The position numbers were made by a program, and so were the translations under genes. From DATKIY01 sp963726755 (GTDB lineage: Bacteria > Actinomycetota > Actinomycetes > JAHEKZ01), in the NCBI GenBank assembly GCA_963726755.1, contig CAVSDB010000001.1, positions 992,001-1,056,000 of the forward strand: a stretch of 64,000 bases of DNA, read 5' to 3'. The notes under the pieces were generated by a model. That model was not told the origin of the DNA and made no database searches. It saw only the letters and a list, made by a program, of their open reading frames with translations. Below, in pieces: positions 17,767 to 26,642 of this stretch (positions are counted from its first letter, which is position 1; each line of letters starts with the position of its first letter).

Positions 17767-19278
17767 ATGACGAGCGGTGACGTTCAGCCCTCGCTTGAGC
17801 AGTTCCGTGACTTAGCCGCGGATCGCCGGGTGATTCCGGTCACTAGGCGACTGATGGCTGACGCTGAAACACCGGTCGGTCTCTATCGAAAACTTGCCCA
17901 GGATCAGCCGGGAACGTTCTTGCTGGAGTCGGCCGAGCATGGAGGAGTGTGGTCGCGCTACTCGATCGTCGGGGCACGATCGCACGCCATCTTGTCCGAG
18001 CAAGACGGGCAGGCGTGCTGGATCGGTGGTGACGCCCCGCAGGGCGTGCCGACATCTGGCGACCCCATGGTGGCGCTGCGCGACACGTTGGCGGCCCTTC
18101 ACACGCCTCGGTTGCCTGGTCTACCTCCGCTAACCGGAGGCTTGGTCGGCTTCGTCGGGTACGACGCCGTTCGACACTGGGAGCGACTCCCCACGTTGTC
18201 CCCCGACGAACTTGGCGTGCCCGAACTTGGGCTCATGCTCGCGACTGATCTGGCGGTCCTTGACCACTCCGACGGTTCGGTGATGTTGATTGCGAACGCG
18301 ATCAACTACGACGCGACTGACGAACGAGTCGATGAAGCCCACCGAGACGCCGTGCAGCGTTTGGACCGCATGACTGCGCAACTTCGAGAGGCGGCGGTCA
18401 GCACCGTCGCGGTAGTGGACGCGACTGCAGAGCCGGAGGTGACCAGTCGTAGCGAGCGCGCCGATTTCCTCAAGGCAGTCGAACTGGCGAAGGAGGCCAT
18501 CCGCGCAGGGGAGACCTTTCAGATCGTGGTCAGCCAACGGTTTCAGACGCCGTGCCCTGCGGATCCGTTGGACGTCTATCGGGTGCTACGGGCACTCAAC
18601 CCAAGTCCGTACATGTACCTGCTGCGGTTCGATGGATACGACATCGTCGGCTCAAGTCCTGAGGCCCTCGTCAAGGTCAGCGAGGGCAAGGCGATGGAGC
18701 ATCCGATTGCTGGGACGCGGTGGCGGGGTGCCACGCCAGAACAGGACGCCGCGCTTGCCGTCGAACTACTGGCTGACGAGAAAGAACGCGCCGAGCATTT
18801 AATGCTTGTCGACCTCGCTCGCAATGATCTCGGTCGCGTCTGTGCCCCGGGCAGCGTTGAGGTTGTCGACTTCATGGCGGTCGAGCGCTACTCGCATGTC
18901 ATGCACATCGTGTCGACGGTTGTCGGAGCCGTCGCCGAAGGAAAGACGGCGTACGACGTGCTCGCCGCGACATTCCCGGCCGGGACGCTGACGGGTGCCC
19001 CGAAGGTTCGTGCCATGGAACTCATCGAGGAGTTTGAACCGACGCGTCGCGGACTCTATGGCGGCACCGTCGGCTACTTCGACTTTGCTGGCGACATGGA
19101 CATGGCGATCGCTATCCGAACTGCCCTCATTCGCGACGATGTCGCGTACGTGCAGGCCGGTGGCGGGATTGTGGCCGACTCGGTTCCCGAAGCCGAACAT
19201 CTGGAGTCGGTCAACAAGGCTGCTGCCGTCCTACGCGCGGTCGCGACCGCAGCCACGCTGCGTCCCCCTGAGGCTTAA
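17767..19278 (+). CDS. trpE: Anthranilate synthase component I
   Basis: Makes anthranilate from chorismate with the TrpG glutaminase, which is not in this window. 503 residues, intact. The N-terminal domain contains TFLLESAEHGGVWSRYSIVG, a form of the LLES regulatory tryptophan site. The C-terminal chorismate-binding domain contains AGETFQIVVSQRF, GSSPEALVKV, HPIAGTRWRG, LVDLARNDLGRVC, AATFPAGTLTGAPKVRAM and GGGIVADSVPEAE. ATG 17767 overlaps the literal hisI reading end. Confidence 0.95.
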   Translation: MTSGDVQPSLEQFRDLAADRRVIPVTRRLMADAETPVGLYRKLAQDQPGTFLLESAEHGGVWSRYSIVGARSHAILSEQDGQACWIGGDAPQGVPTSGDPMVALRDTLAALHTPRLPGLPPLTGGLVGFVGYDAVRHWERLPTLSPDELGVPELGLMLATDLAVLDHSDGSVMLIANAINYDATDERVDEAHRDAVQRLDRMTAQLREAAVSTVAVVDATAEPEVTSRSERADFLKAVELAKEAIRAGETFQIVVSQRFQTPCPADPLDVYRVLRALNPSPYMYLLRFDGYDIVGSSPEALVKVSEGKAMEHPIAGTRWRGATPEQDAALAVELLADEKERAEHLMLVDLARNDLGRVCAPGSVEVVDFMAVERYSHVMHIVSTVVGAVAEGKTAYDVLAATFPAGTLTGAPKVRAMELIEEFEPTRRGLYGGTVGYFDFAGDMDMAIAIRTALIRDDVAYVQAGGGIVADSVPEAEHLESVNKAAAVLRAVATAATLRPPEA

Positions 19279-19279
19279 G

Positions 19280-19726
19280 GTGTCCGGCCGTCGTGGGCTG
19301 ACTGTTGTTGCTTTGCTGCTTGCTGCTGGTGGCGTATTGCTGTTCATCGGCGGCGGTCGCGGGCTTGGCTTGCTGGCGATTGCCGGCCTGGTCGCCATCA
19401 TCGCGACTACCGGAATTGTGCGGACGGTAGTGGGCTCGGCAATGGTCCTGGTCGGTTCCGTGGCTGCGTTCCTGGTGTTGACCGACGCAACGTCGACTGC
19501 GACTGATTCGAAACGGGTCGCGGCCGCCGTCGGGGCTCTGGCCATCGCCGTAGCCGGGCTGCTCGTCGTGGCGTTCGGACGCCAGTGGCCCGGTTCGGGG
19601 GGTAGGTACGAGCGTGATCGAGCGGCGGACGTGCCGACCAAACCCAAGACCACTCTCGATCAGTGGCGAGCTTTGGACCGCGGCGAGGATCCAACGGTCG
19701 ACGATTCGGCTGCATCAGACGAGTAG
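19280..19726 (+). CDS. Trp-operon-associated membrane protein (TIGR02234)
   Basis: 149 residues, GTG start 2 nt after the trpE stop. Four hydrophobic helices (LTVVALLLAAGGVLLFIGG, LGLLAIAGLVAIIATTGIV, VVGSAMVLVGSVAAFLVL, VGALAIAVAGLLVVAFG), then a cytoplasmic tail with KTTLDQWRALDRGEDPT. That tail and the position directly after trpE are characteristic of the actinobacterial Trp_oprn_chp family. The function is not known; a role in tryptophan transport or regulation has been assumed only from position. Confidence 0.85.
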   Translation: MSGRRGLTVVALLLAAGGVLLFIGGGRGLGLLAIAGLVAIIATTGIVRTVVGSAMVLVGSVAAFLVLTDATSTATDSKRVAAAVGALAIAVAGLLVVAFGRQWPGSGGRYERDRAADVPTKPKTTLDQWRALDRGEDPTVDDSAASDE

Positions 19727-19763
19727 GTTGTGCTGAACCGACGTCTTGGATCGGAAGGGACTT

Positions 19764-20192
19764 GTGTCGTACCAGCCACCGCCGCCCCTGGGCCGCCGCC
19801 CCGCCGCCACCTGGGCCGCCGCCCCCCCTGGTGGTTCGTACCAACAACCGCCTGGCTACTACCCACCGCCTCCGAACAGCGGCAAGTCTGTGGCGATTCT
19901 GGTTCTGGGGATCGTCGGAATTGTCATGCTCTGCGGTCCAGGCCTGATCACCGCGATCGTGGCCCTGGCGCTTGCACCGGGTGCCAAACGTGAGATCGAG
20001 CAGGCGCAGGGCCGAGTGGGTGGGGGCTCCTTCATCAAGGTGGGGGTGATTCTGAGTTGGATTGCCATCGGATTGTTCATCGCTGGGGTGGTGATCTACG
20101 TGCTCTTGTTGGTCGTTCTAGCGATAACTTCGTCGTCCGTGGATCATTCAAGCAATTCCTTCAACAGCGCCATGGTGTGGCTGGGACGATGA
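19764..20192 (+). CDS. DUF4190-type membrane protein with Pro-rich N-terminus
   Basis: GTG at 19764 (MSYQPPPPLGRRP) with GGAAGGG about 8 nt upstream. About 40 Pro/Gly/Tyr-rich residues, then SVAILVLGIVGIVMLCGPGLITAIVALALAPGAKREIEQ, the DUF4190 helix-loop-helix, and a third helix. A homologous gene faces it at 20934-21292. The GRRPAATWAAAP part looks frame-shifted relative to a pure PPPGP pattern, so an indel pair is possible. The function is unknown. Confidence 0.68.
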   Translation: MSYQPPPPLGRRPAATWAAAPPGGSYQQPPGYYPPPPNSGKSVAILVLGIVGIVMLCGPGLITAIVALALAPGAKREIEQAQGRVGGGSFIKVGVILSWIAIGLFIAGVVIYVLLLVVLAITSSSVDHSSNSFNSAMVWLGR

Positions 20193-20241
20193 CCCGTGAG
20201 ACGGTTTGGCAGACTACGTGGGACCGACCCAAGGAGATGTG

Positions 20242-20448
20242 ATGTCTGAGCAACACGATGCACACGGCTCGACGCCTGCGGCGTGGACCGCGGTCACCAT
20301 CATCATGGTCGCGTTCCTGATTGGTGGGATCGCTGTTTGGTACGCCAACCAGCCGCTGTTCTGGTTCAGCGTCGTCCTTGCGGTTGTCGGCGTGATTGTC
20401 GGCAAGGTCATGCAGATGATGGGGCTCGGCGCCAAGGAAAATGCTTAG
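20242..20448 (+). CDS. HGxxPAAW family membrane protein
   Basis: 68 residues with the naming motif HGSTPAAWTAVTIIM near the N-terminus, then two short helices (VAFLIGGIAVWYA, WFSVVLAVVGVIVGKVMQMMGLG). AAGGAG lies 6 nt upstream of ATG 20242. Its end overlaps the next ATG. A conserved small actinobacterial protein of the trp region, function unknown. Confidence 0.82.
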   Translation: MSEQHDAHGSTPAAWTAVTIIMVAFLIGGIAVWYANQPLFWFSVVLAVVGVIVGKVMQMMGLGAKENA

Positions 20449-20887
20449 CACCAACACCACCGCCGACTCCGAGCCCAAGGCGGCGCCCGGCGATCGGCTG
20501 ACCCCGATGCTGCTGACGGGTCTGTTCGTAACAGGCGTCGGCGCACTTGCGGTTCGCAATCCCAATGTGTCCGGCAGTTACGGAGTCTGTCCGTTCAAAG
20601 CCGTCACCGGCTGGGATTGCCCGTTCTGCGGTGGACTTCGCGGTACTTACGCCCTGATTCATGGCCAGGTCGCGACCGCCCTTGATCGCAACGTCTTGCT
20701 GCCGTTCCTGCTCGCAGCCATGGTCACGTTGGTGTGGGGAACGTGGCGTCGATGGGACTTCACCAGTTGGGCACGTTCCACCCGAGGGCGACGGATTGTC
20801 ACCGCGGTGGTGCTTGTGCTGGTCGCGTTTTGGGTGGTGCGCAACCTGCCAGGAATGACGTACTTGTCGTCTGACCTGGCAGGTTGA
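20441..20887 (+). CDS. DUF2752 membrane protein
   Basis: 148 residues. The pattern CPFKAVTGWDCPFCGGLRGTYALIHGQVATALDRN is diagnostic of DUF2752, with three helices around it. The paired cysteines (CPF and CPFCG) could bind metal or form disulfides, but no function is known. It overlaps the HGxxPAAW gene by 8 nt, and the pair usually travels together near trp genes. Confidence 0.85.
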   Translation: MLSTNTTADSEPKAAPGDRLTPMLLTGLFVTGVGALAVRNPNVSGSYGVCPFKAVTGWDCPFCGGLRGTYALIHGQVATALDRNVLLPFLLAAMVTLVWGTWRRWDFTSWARSTRGRRIVTAVVLVLVAFWVVRNLPGMTYLSSDLAG

Positions 20888-20933
20888 CGACGACCGGTGG
20901 GCTGAGTTGGAAACTTGCCTGCTTGCGATAGAC

Positions 20934-21292
20934 CTAGTTGAAGTTTGAGTAGAACGGAATCCAGGCGACCGTCAGCACCAGACCGATGATTCCGAGCACC
21001 AGGCCAGCAGTGGCCATGCCGCCGCCGCTTTGGCTGCCGCCACTTTGTTCGATCTCTTTCTTCGCCTGAATCGACAGCACGATGGCGGCGATCCCGACGA
21101 GCCCGCAGCAGATGATGCTGACGATTCCCGAAATCATCGACCAGATCGCCTTTTGATTTTGCGCAGGAACCGCAGCGCCACCGCCCGGCATCCCCGGGGG
21201 TGGTGGTGACCCTGGCGGAGGGGGCGGCGGTGAGGGGGGCGGAGGCGGGGGGTGGTGGCGGCGGGTGGTGGGTCCTGCGGTGGCACTGTCAT
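20934..21292 (-). CDS. DUF4190-type membrane protein with Pro-rich N-terminus (one frameshift)
   Basis: ATG at 21292 (MTVPPQDPPPAATTP) with GAGGAG 6 nt upstream. The proline run (C-rich DNA near 21225-21255) breaks frame, after which PGMPGGGAAVPAQNQKAIWSM leads into two helices: SGIVSIICCGLVGIAAIVLSIQAKKEIEQS and ATAGLVLGIIGLVLTVAWIPF. Paralogue of the gene at 19764, in opposite orientation, so the pair brackets the HGxxPAAW and DUF2752 genes. Function unknown. Confidence 0.7.
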
Positions 21293-21331
21293 GCGAATCT
21301 CCTCTTCCCCAGCCATGGCTGCTGCCGGACA

Positions 21332-21391
21332 GTGAACCATGAACGTCGTGGGCGAACCATGAACTGCCGTGGGCGAACCATGAACCACTGA
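21332..21391 (+). repeat. Three tandem copies of GAACCATGAAC with stop/start overlaps
   Basis: GAACCATGAAC begins at 21334, 21354 and 21375 (periods 20 and 21). ATG at 21339 reads seven codons to TGA at 21360-21362, overlapping the next ATG at 21359. That ATG reads to TGA at 21389-21391, with a third ATG in frame at 21380. It lies in the divergent gap between the DUF4190 gene and trpC. Confidence 0.8.
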
Positions 21392-21437
21392 GGCGTGGCT
21401 CGTGATGGCCTGTGACGAAGCAGTGCCAGCGCGTAGT

Positions 21438-21443
21438 TACGCT
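21438..21443 (+). promoter_or_regulatory. -10 box for leaderless trpC
   Basis: TACGCT ends 7 nt before GTG 21451. It supports that start over the longer frame opening at 21412. Confidence 0.4.
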
Positions 21444-21450
21444 GATCCTC

Positions 21451-22311
21451 GTGGCGAGTGTGCTCGAAGAGATCATCGCGGGGGTCCGCGATGATCTTGC
21501 GCTGCGCCAACAGGTGCTACCCCTGGACGAGCTGAAGGCGTTAGCTGCACCGGTTCCTACCCCACAGGACGGGGTCGCTGCGCTGCGTCGTGAAGATGGC
21601 GTAGCCGTTATTGCCGAGGTCAAGCGGGCGTCGCCGTCGCGTGGGCTGCTCGCCTCGATCGAGGATCCGGCAGCGCTCGCGATGGAGTACGAAGCCGGCG
21701 GAGCCCACGCGATTTCCGTCCTGACTGAAGAGCGTCGATTCGCTGGAAGTTTGGACGACCTGCGAGCTGTTCGGGCAGCCGTGGACGTTCCGGTACTCCG
21801 CAAGGACTTCATCATCAGTAGCTACCAGTTGTGGGAGGCGCGGGCTGCCGGCGCTGACCTTGTGTTGCTGATCGTTGCCGCCCTTCCTCAGGAGGCGCTC
21901 GTCTCACTTGTTGAGCGCGCCGAATCGCTGGGGCTGACGCCGCTCGTCGAGGTGCACGACATCGATGAGGTTGTACGTGCGTTCGACGCCGGTGCGCGCG
22001 TGATCGGGGTCAACGCCCGGAATCTGAAGACACTCGAAGTCGACCCAGGAACCTTCCATCGAGTAGTGCCAGCGATTCCAGACTCCGTGGTCAGCGTCGC
22101 GGAGTCGGGGATTCGGGGGACCAAGGACTTGCTGTCCTATGCACACGCTGGAGCCGACGCGGTACTGGTCGGAGAAAGTCTGGTGACCAGCGGGGGTCCG
22201 AGGGCCGCGGTATCCGAACTCGTCACCGCTGGTGCTCATCCGGCGCTGCGTCAAAGCCGGGAGTCATCGCGACACAGTCGACCGCCCGTCGAAGACGAGG
22301 GGACGTCGTGA
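21451..22311 (+). CDS. trpC: Indole-3-glycerol phosphate synthase
   Basis: Closes the indole ring in tryptophan synthesis. From GTG 21451 (MASVLEEIIAGVRDDLALRQQ) the barrel shows VIAEVKRASPSRG, AISVLTEERRFAGSLDDL, VPVLRKDFIISSYQLWEARAAGAD, VEVHDIDEV, GVNARNLKTLEVD and VSVAESGIRGTKD, the complete catalytic set for this family. 286 residues including a polar tail. GTGA overlap with trpB. Confidence 0.94.
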   Translation: MASVLEEIIAGVRDDLALRQQVLPLDELKALAAPVPTPQDGVAALRREDGVAVIAEVKRASPSRGLLASIEDPAALAMEYEAGGAHAISVLTEERRFAGSLDDLRAVRAAVDVPVLRKDFIISSYQLWEARAAGADLVLLIVAALPQEALVSLVERAESLGLTPLVEVHDIDEVVRAFDAGARVIGVNARNLKTLEVDPGTFHRVVPAIPDSVVSVAESGIRGTKDLLSYAHAGADAVLVGESLVTSGGPRAAVSELVTAGAHPALRQSRESSRHSRPPVEDEGTS

Positions 22312-23541
22312 GCGAGGTATCGGAACGGCCGAGCCCCGACCGACCACGATCCCGACGCTGCCGGGCACTGGGGTCGCTACGGCGGGACGATTCGTGCCCG
22401 AGGCTTTAGTGGCTGCGCTCGACCAGTTGAACGATGCCTTCGCAAAGGCGCAGGATCGATCCCGCTTTCGTCGCCGAACTCGATCACCTGAACCGGACGT
22501 ACACCGGACGTCCCAGCCCGCTCACCGATGCGCCGCGGTTCGGTGCACACGCGGGGGGCGCGCGAGTGTTGCTCAAGCGCGAGGACTTGAACCACACCGG
22601 GTCTCACAAAATCAACAACGTGCTAGGTCAGGCGTTGCTCACCCAGCGAATGGGCAAGACACGTGTCATCGCTGAGACCGGAGCTGGGCAGCACGGAGTT
22701 GCAACGGCGACTGCGTGCGCGCTGCTTGGGACTTGAGTGCGTGGTCTACATGGGCGAGGAAGACACTCGACGTCAGGCGTTGAACGTCGCTCGAATGCAG
22801 TTGCTTGGCGCAACAGTGATACCGGTAACTACTGGCTCGAAGACCCTCAAGGACGCCATCAACGAAGCCATGCGTGACTGGGTGACCAACGTCGACACCA
22901 CGCATTACTTGCTGGGCACGGTTGCTGGCCCTCACCCGTTCCCCGTGATGGTTCGCGAGTTCCACCGCGTCATTGGTGAGGAGGCTCGCCAGCAGGTACT
23001 CGACCTCACCGGACGGCTGCCGGATGCGGTACTTGCGTGCGTTGGCGGCGGCTCAAATGCCATTGGCATCTTCCATCCGTTCCTCGACGATGCCGCTGTT
23101 CAACTCATCGGATTTGAGGCTGCAGGCGACGGCGTTGAGACGGGGCGTCACGCGGCCACGATCACCGGCGGGTCGCCAGGCGTGCTGCATGGTGCGCGCT
23201 CGTATCTGCTCCAGGACGACATGGGGCAGACCATTGAGAGTCACTCGATCTCGGCGGGTTTGGACTACCCAGGCGTCGGGCCAGAACATGCCTGGCTGCA
23301 CGACACCGGTCGCGCTACGTACCGCCCCATCACCGATGCCGAAGCGATGGCCGCGTTTTCGCTGCTTTGTCGTACCGAGGGAATCATCCCAGCGATCGAG
23401 TCTGCCCATGCGTTGGCAGGCGCGCTCACGGTCGGCCAGGAACTCGGCAGCGATGCAATCTTGCTGATCAACCTGTCTGGCCGTGGTGACAAGGATGTCG
23501 AGACAGCGGCGAGCTGGTTTGAGCTCGAGGCCGCCGAGTGA
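22308..23541 (+). CDS. trpB: Tryptophan synthase beta chain (at least three frameshifts)
   Basis: Joins indole and serine. The PLP lysine is in LKREDLNHTGSHKINNVLGQ. GAGQHGVATATACALLGLEC, HYLLGTVAGPHPFPVMVREF, ACVGGGSNAIGIFHPF and LLINLSGRGDKDVET follow. Corrections that restore one protein: delete a G at 22384-22386 (RYGGRFVPEAL), delete C at 22457 (DDPAFVAEL) and delete a G at 22728-22730 (LLGLECVVYMG). An additional shift lies near the poorly conserved N-terminus. GTG starts at 22308, and the stop overlaps trpA. Confidence 0.93.
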
Positions 23542-24360
23542 GCGCCCTCGAGGAGTTGTTCGCCAAGACCAAGGCAGAAGGTCGCGCAGCACTCATCGGG
23601 TACCTGCCCGCGGGCTTTCCCTCAGTCGACGGTGCAATCGCAGCACTGCAAGCGATGGTCGAGGGCGGGGTCGACGCTATCGAGATCGGTTTGCCGTACT
23701 CCGATCCGTTGCTTGATGGTCCGACGATTCAGGCCGCTGTCGATGCAGCTCTGTCAGGCGGTGTGACGACCGAGGATGTGATGCGGACGGTTGCTGAGGT
23801 AGCCAAGACCGGTGCGCCAACCCTCGTTATGAGTTACTGGAACCCGATTGAAAAGTTCGGGGTCGAGCGATTTGCCGAGCAACTCGCGGCCGCTGGTGGG
23901 GTCGGCGCAATCACTGCCGACATCATCCCCGAGGAGGCCGGCGAGTGGATCGCGGCGTCGACTAAGCACGGACTTGATCGGGTCTTTCTGGTCGCACCCT
24001 CGTCATCAGACGAGCGGATCAAGGCGACGACCGACGCCGCGAGCGGGTTCGTCTACGCCGCAGCCGTCATGGGGGTAACTGGGGCTCGAGCCCAGGTGGG
24101 CCAAGCAGCGCGAGACCTCGTTCAGCGCACCAAGGCATGCACCACCGACCCAGTTTGTGTGGGCCTGGGCGTCTCGACCGGTGGTCAGGCGGCTGAGATC
24201 GCCGGATTTGCCGACGGCGTCATCGTGGGTTCTGCCTTTGTCAGACTTTTGCTGGACGCCCCTTCGGTCGATGAGGGAGTGACAGCCGTCCGTCACTTGG
24301 CCGAGGAACTCGCTGCTGGTGTGCGAGCTTCGGCCCAAGTCCTCACGGGAAGGGCTTTAG
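23538..24360 (+). CDS. trpA: Tryptophan synthase alpha chain (probable frameshift at the very end)
   Basis: Releases indole from indole-glycerol phosphate. Motifs: GYLPAGFPSVDGAIAALQAM, DAIEIGLPYSDPLLDGPTIQ with both catalytic acidic residues (Glu in the first strand, Asp in YSDP), ADIIPEEAGEW, FVYAAAVMGVTGAR, VGLGVSTGGQAAEIAGFADGVIVGSAFV. Read literally it passes its expected end and continues about 150 residues into another frame of the next gene. A one-base shift in GGGAAGGG near 24350 gives a stop TAG at 24358-24360, adjoining the next GTG. Confidence 0.92.
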
Positions 24361-24967
24361 GTGTCAGAAGAAGTGAGCGTTCACCCGCATCACGCAGGCG
24401 ACCCCGCATCCGACAGCGGATTCCGAGGCTCGTCGTGGCAACGCGGGATTTCGCTGGTGGCCCGGCTCGGCCTGGGTGGTGTGCTCATTCTTGCGGGTTC
24501 GTTGAAGATCGCCGATCCGCAGCAAGCAGCTCTAGCAGTACAGGCCTACAAACTGTTGCCGAACGGCGTGGCCGAGATGGTCGGATACGGACTACCGCTG
24601 GTCGAGTTGGGGATCGGCGTTGCGCTTATCGTGGGTTTCGGTACGCGGCTGATGGCCATCTTTGGTGGCGTACTGATGGTGGCGTTCATCTTCGGGGTCT
24701 CCTCTGCCTGGGCACGCGGGCTGTCGATCGACTGCGGCTGCTTCGGTGGCGGTGGCGCGGTACCCGAGGGCACGGCCGCATACTTGCCAGAAATCCTGCG
24801 TGATGTGTTGTTCTTGGCGCTCGCCGTTTGGTTGGTGGCGTTTCCGTGCCAGTTTCTGGGCGCTCGACCGAAGCGGACAGGCCGGCACCGGCGACGAGGG
24901 ACTCTTCGACGAGTTGGGCGACTACGACGACGAAGACGATTCTGATGATGAGGAGACTGATCGGTGA
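24361..24967 (+). CDS. MauE/DoxX-type membrane protein with acidic tail (one frameshift)
   Basis: About 200 residues. Four helices (LVARLGLGGVLILAGSLKIAD, VGYGLPLVELGIGVALIVG, LMAIFGGVLMVAFIFGVS, ILRDVLFLALAVWLVAF) with IDCGCFGGGGAVPEG in the third loop, the CxC-type cysteine pair of MauE-like proteins. After a frameshift near 24865 the C-terminus is a short acidic tail (GDEGLFDELGDYDDEDDS). It overlaps the DsbA-like gene by 4 nt (GTGA). MauE/DoxX proteins are linked to thiol redox in the envelope, and the partner next door supports that here. Confidence 0.72.
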
Positions 24968-25723
24968 GCAGCAAGGAAAGCAAGCGTTCGGCTCGGGACA
25001 AGCTCGCCGAGGAACGCCGTCGACAGGCGGCCGCGGACAAGCGAAAGCGCACCATCTCCAACACGGTGATCGCGGTCGTGGTCATCGCAGCCATCGTGGC
25101 GATCTTTGTCGTGGTGCAAAACCAGCGACAGCAAGCTGACGTAGCACGCCAACGCCGCGCTACCCGCGCTCGTCACCGAGCAGGGCGGCGGTGTGACGTT
25201 CGGCGACGGACCAGTCAAGGTCGACCTGTGGGAGGACTTTCAGTGTCCGCACTGCAAGGAGTTCGAGGCAGCCAACGGCGAAATGCTGACCGAAAAGGTT
25301 GACTCTGGCGACATCACGATGGTGGTTCACCCGCTCTCGTTCCTGGATCAAAACCTCAGCAATGACTCGTCGTCGCTTGCGGCAAACGCTTTCGGTTGCT
25401 CGACGGCTTCTGGCGAGAAGGCAGCGCTTGCCTATCACTCCAAGCTCTTCGCTGAACAGCCAGAAGAAAGCATTGAAAGCTCCTGCGTGGAGCAACGATG
25501 ACCTCATCGGCTGGGGTAAGGACGTTGGAGTGACTGACGCCGACTGGGAGAGTTGCGTCAACGACGGCACGCTACTCCGATTGGGTCACCCAAGTGGCGG
25601 CAAGCCAGGTCGACGCTGGCGTTATCGAGCACCCCGACCATCATGATCAACGGTCAGGCCTTCTCGGGTGACTGGACTGATGCTGCCAACCTGAAGCAAG
25701 CCATCGAGAGCGCTGGTCAGTAG
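24964..25723 (+). CDS. Membrane-anchored DsbA/thioredoxin-like protein (frameshifted)
   Basis: N-terminal basic region (SSKESKRSARDKLAEERRR), one helix (TVIAVVVIAAIVAIFVVVQ), then outside the cell a thioredoxin fold: FGDGPVKVDLWEDFQCPHC with the CPHC active site, LFAEQPEE, and after two more frame changes GTPTIMINGQAFSG, the cis-proline region, ending ...AIESAGQ at 25723. Shifts lie near 25150, 25490 and 25580-25630. DsbA-like proteins of this type oxidise secreted proteins in actinobacteria. Adjacent MauE-like gene and lgt place it in envelope biogenesis. Confidence 0.82.
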
Positions 25724-25735
25724 GTCAAGTTGTCG

Positions 25736-26642
25736 GTGACCGCACTGCTGAGTTCTCCAAACTTGAGCATTCCTAGCCTGAGTTCTCCAATGCTGAGCAT
25801 TCCCAGTCCGAGCGAGGGCGTCTGGCATCTCGGGCCGTTTCCGGTACGCGGGTACGCGCTGTGCATCATCGCTGGGAATTGCGCTCGCCATCTGGCTCGG
25901 TGAACGTCGTTGGCGCGCCCGCGGTGGACAAGCCGGAGTCGTCATGGACGTCGCCGTGTGGGCGGTGCCGTTCGGAATTATCGGCGGACGGATCTACCAC
26001 GTCATCACCACGCCCCAGCCCTACTTCGGATCAGGTGGCGCGCCACTCGATGCGTTCAAGATCTGGGAGGGCGGACTTGGCATCTGGGGCGCGGTGGCTT
26101 TTGGCGCTCTCGGCGCCTGGATCGGCGTTCGCAGGCGCGGCATCCCGCTGCCGCCGTTTGGGGACGCCATCGCTCCCGGGATCGCTCTCGCCCAGGCCAT
26201 CGGCAGATGGGGCAACTGGTTCAACCAGGAGCTCTTCGGAGGTCCAACCGATCTGCCCTGGGGCTTGAAGATCTCAGTGGAACACCGGCCGTCGGGATAC
26301 CTGGACGTAGCAACGTTCCATCCGACATTCCTTTACGAGTCCCTGTGGTTGATTCTGGTCGCTGGTGTGGTGGTTTGGGCGGACCGTCGTTGGCAACTCG
26401 GCCACGGTCGGGTCTTTGCGCTCTACGTCGCGCTCTACACGGTCGGTAGGTTCGTCATTGAGTTGATGCGGATCGATCCGGCGAACGAGATCTTCGGGGT
26501 GCGAGTGAACGTATGGATGTCGGTGCTGGTGTTCATCGGCTCCGTTGTCTACTTCGTCGTGTCGTTACGTCGACGCCCAGGCAGAGAGTCGGCTGCGGAC
26601 CTGCAAGGAGATCGCGCGTCGGAGGTGGCGGCGAATGACTGA
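25736..26642 (+). CDS. lgt: Prolipoprotein diacylglyceryl transferase (one frameshift)
   Basis: Transfers diacylglycerol to the lipobox cysteine at the membrane. GTG 25736 begins MTALLSSPNLSIPS and the peptide LSSPxLSIPS is repeated before the conserved PSEGVWHLGPFPVRGYALCII. Removing a G from GGG at 25874-25876 gives AGIALAIWLGERRW. Core motifs: GGRIYHVITT, AIGRWGNWFNQELFGGPTDLPWG (the Lgt signature) and HPTFLYESLW. The catalytic histidine region is present. About 300 residues. The stop TGA at 26640-26642 lies within the first copy of a duplicated start region of the next gene. Confidence 0.93.
25748..25806 (+). repeat. 30-bp in-frame tandem repeat in the lgt start region
   Basis: Units start at 25748 and 25778 with CTGAGTTCTCCAA in common and TGAGCATTCC later in each. 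They encode LSSPNLSIPS and LSSPMLSIPS. Confidence 0.85.

Noticed and set aside
21332..21391. CRISPR-like array before trpC
   Set aside because: Only three 11-bp repeats with ~10-bp spacers and no cas genes. Far too short.
23538..24803. A 421-codon open frame fusing trpA to the start of the MauE-like gene
   Set aside because: The sequence after about residue 272 is a frame shadow of the membrane protein. A one-base shift gives TrpA its normal end at 24360.
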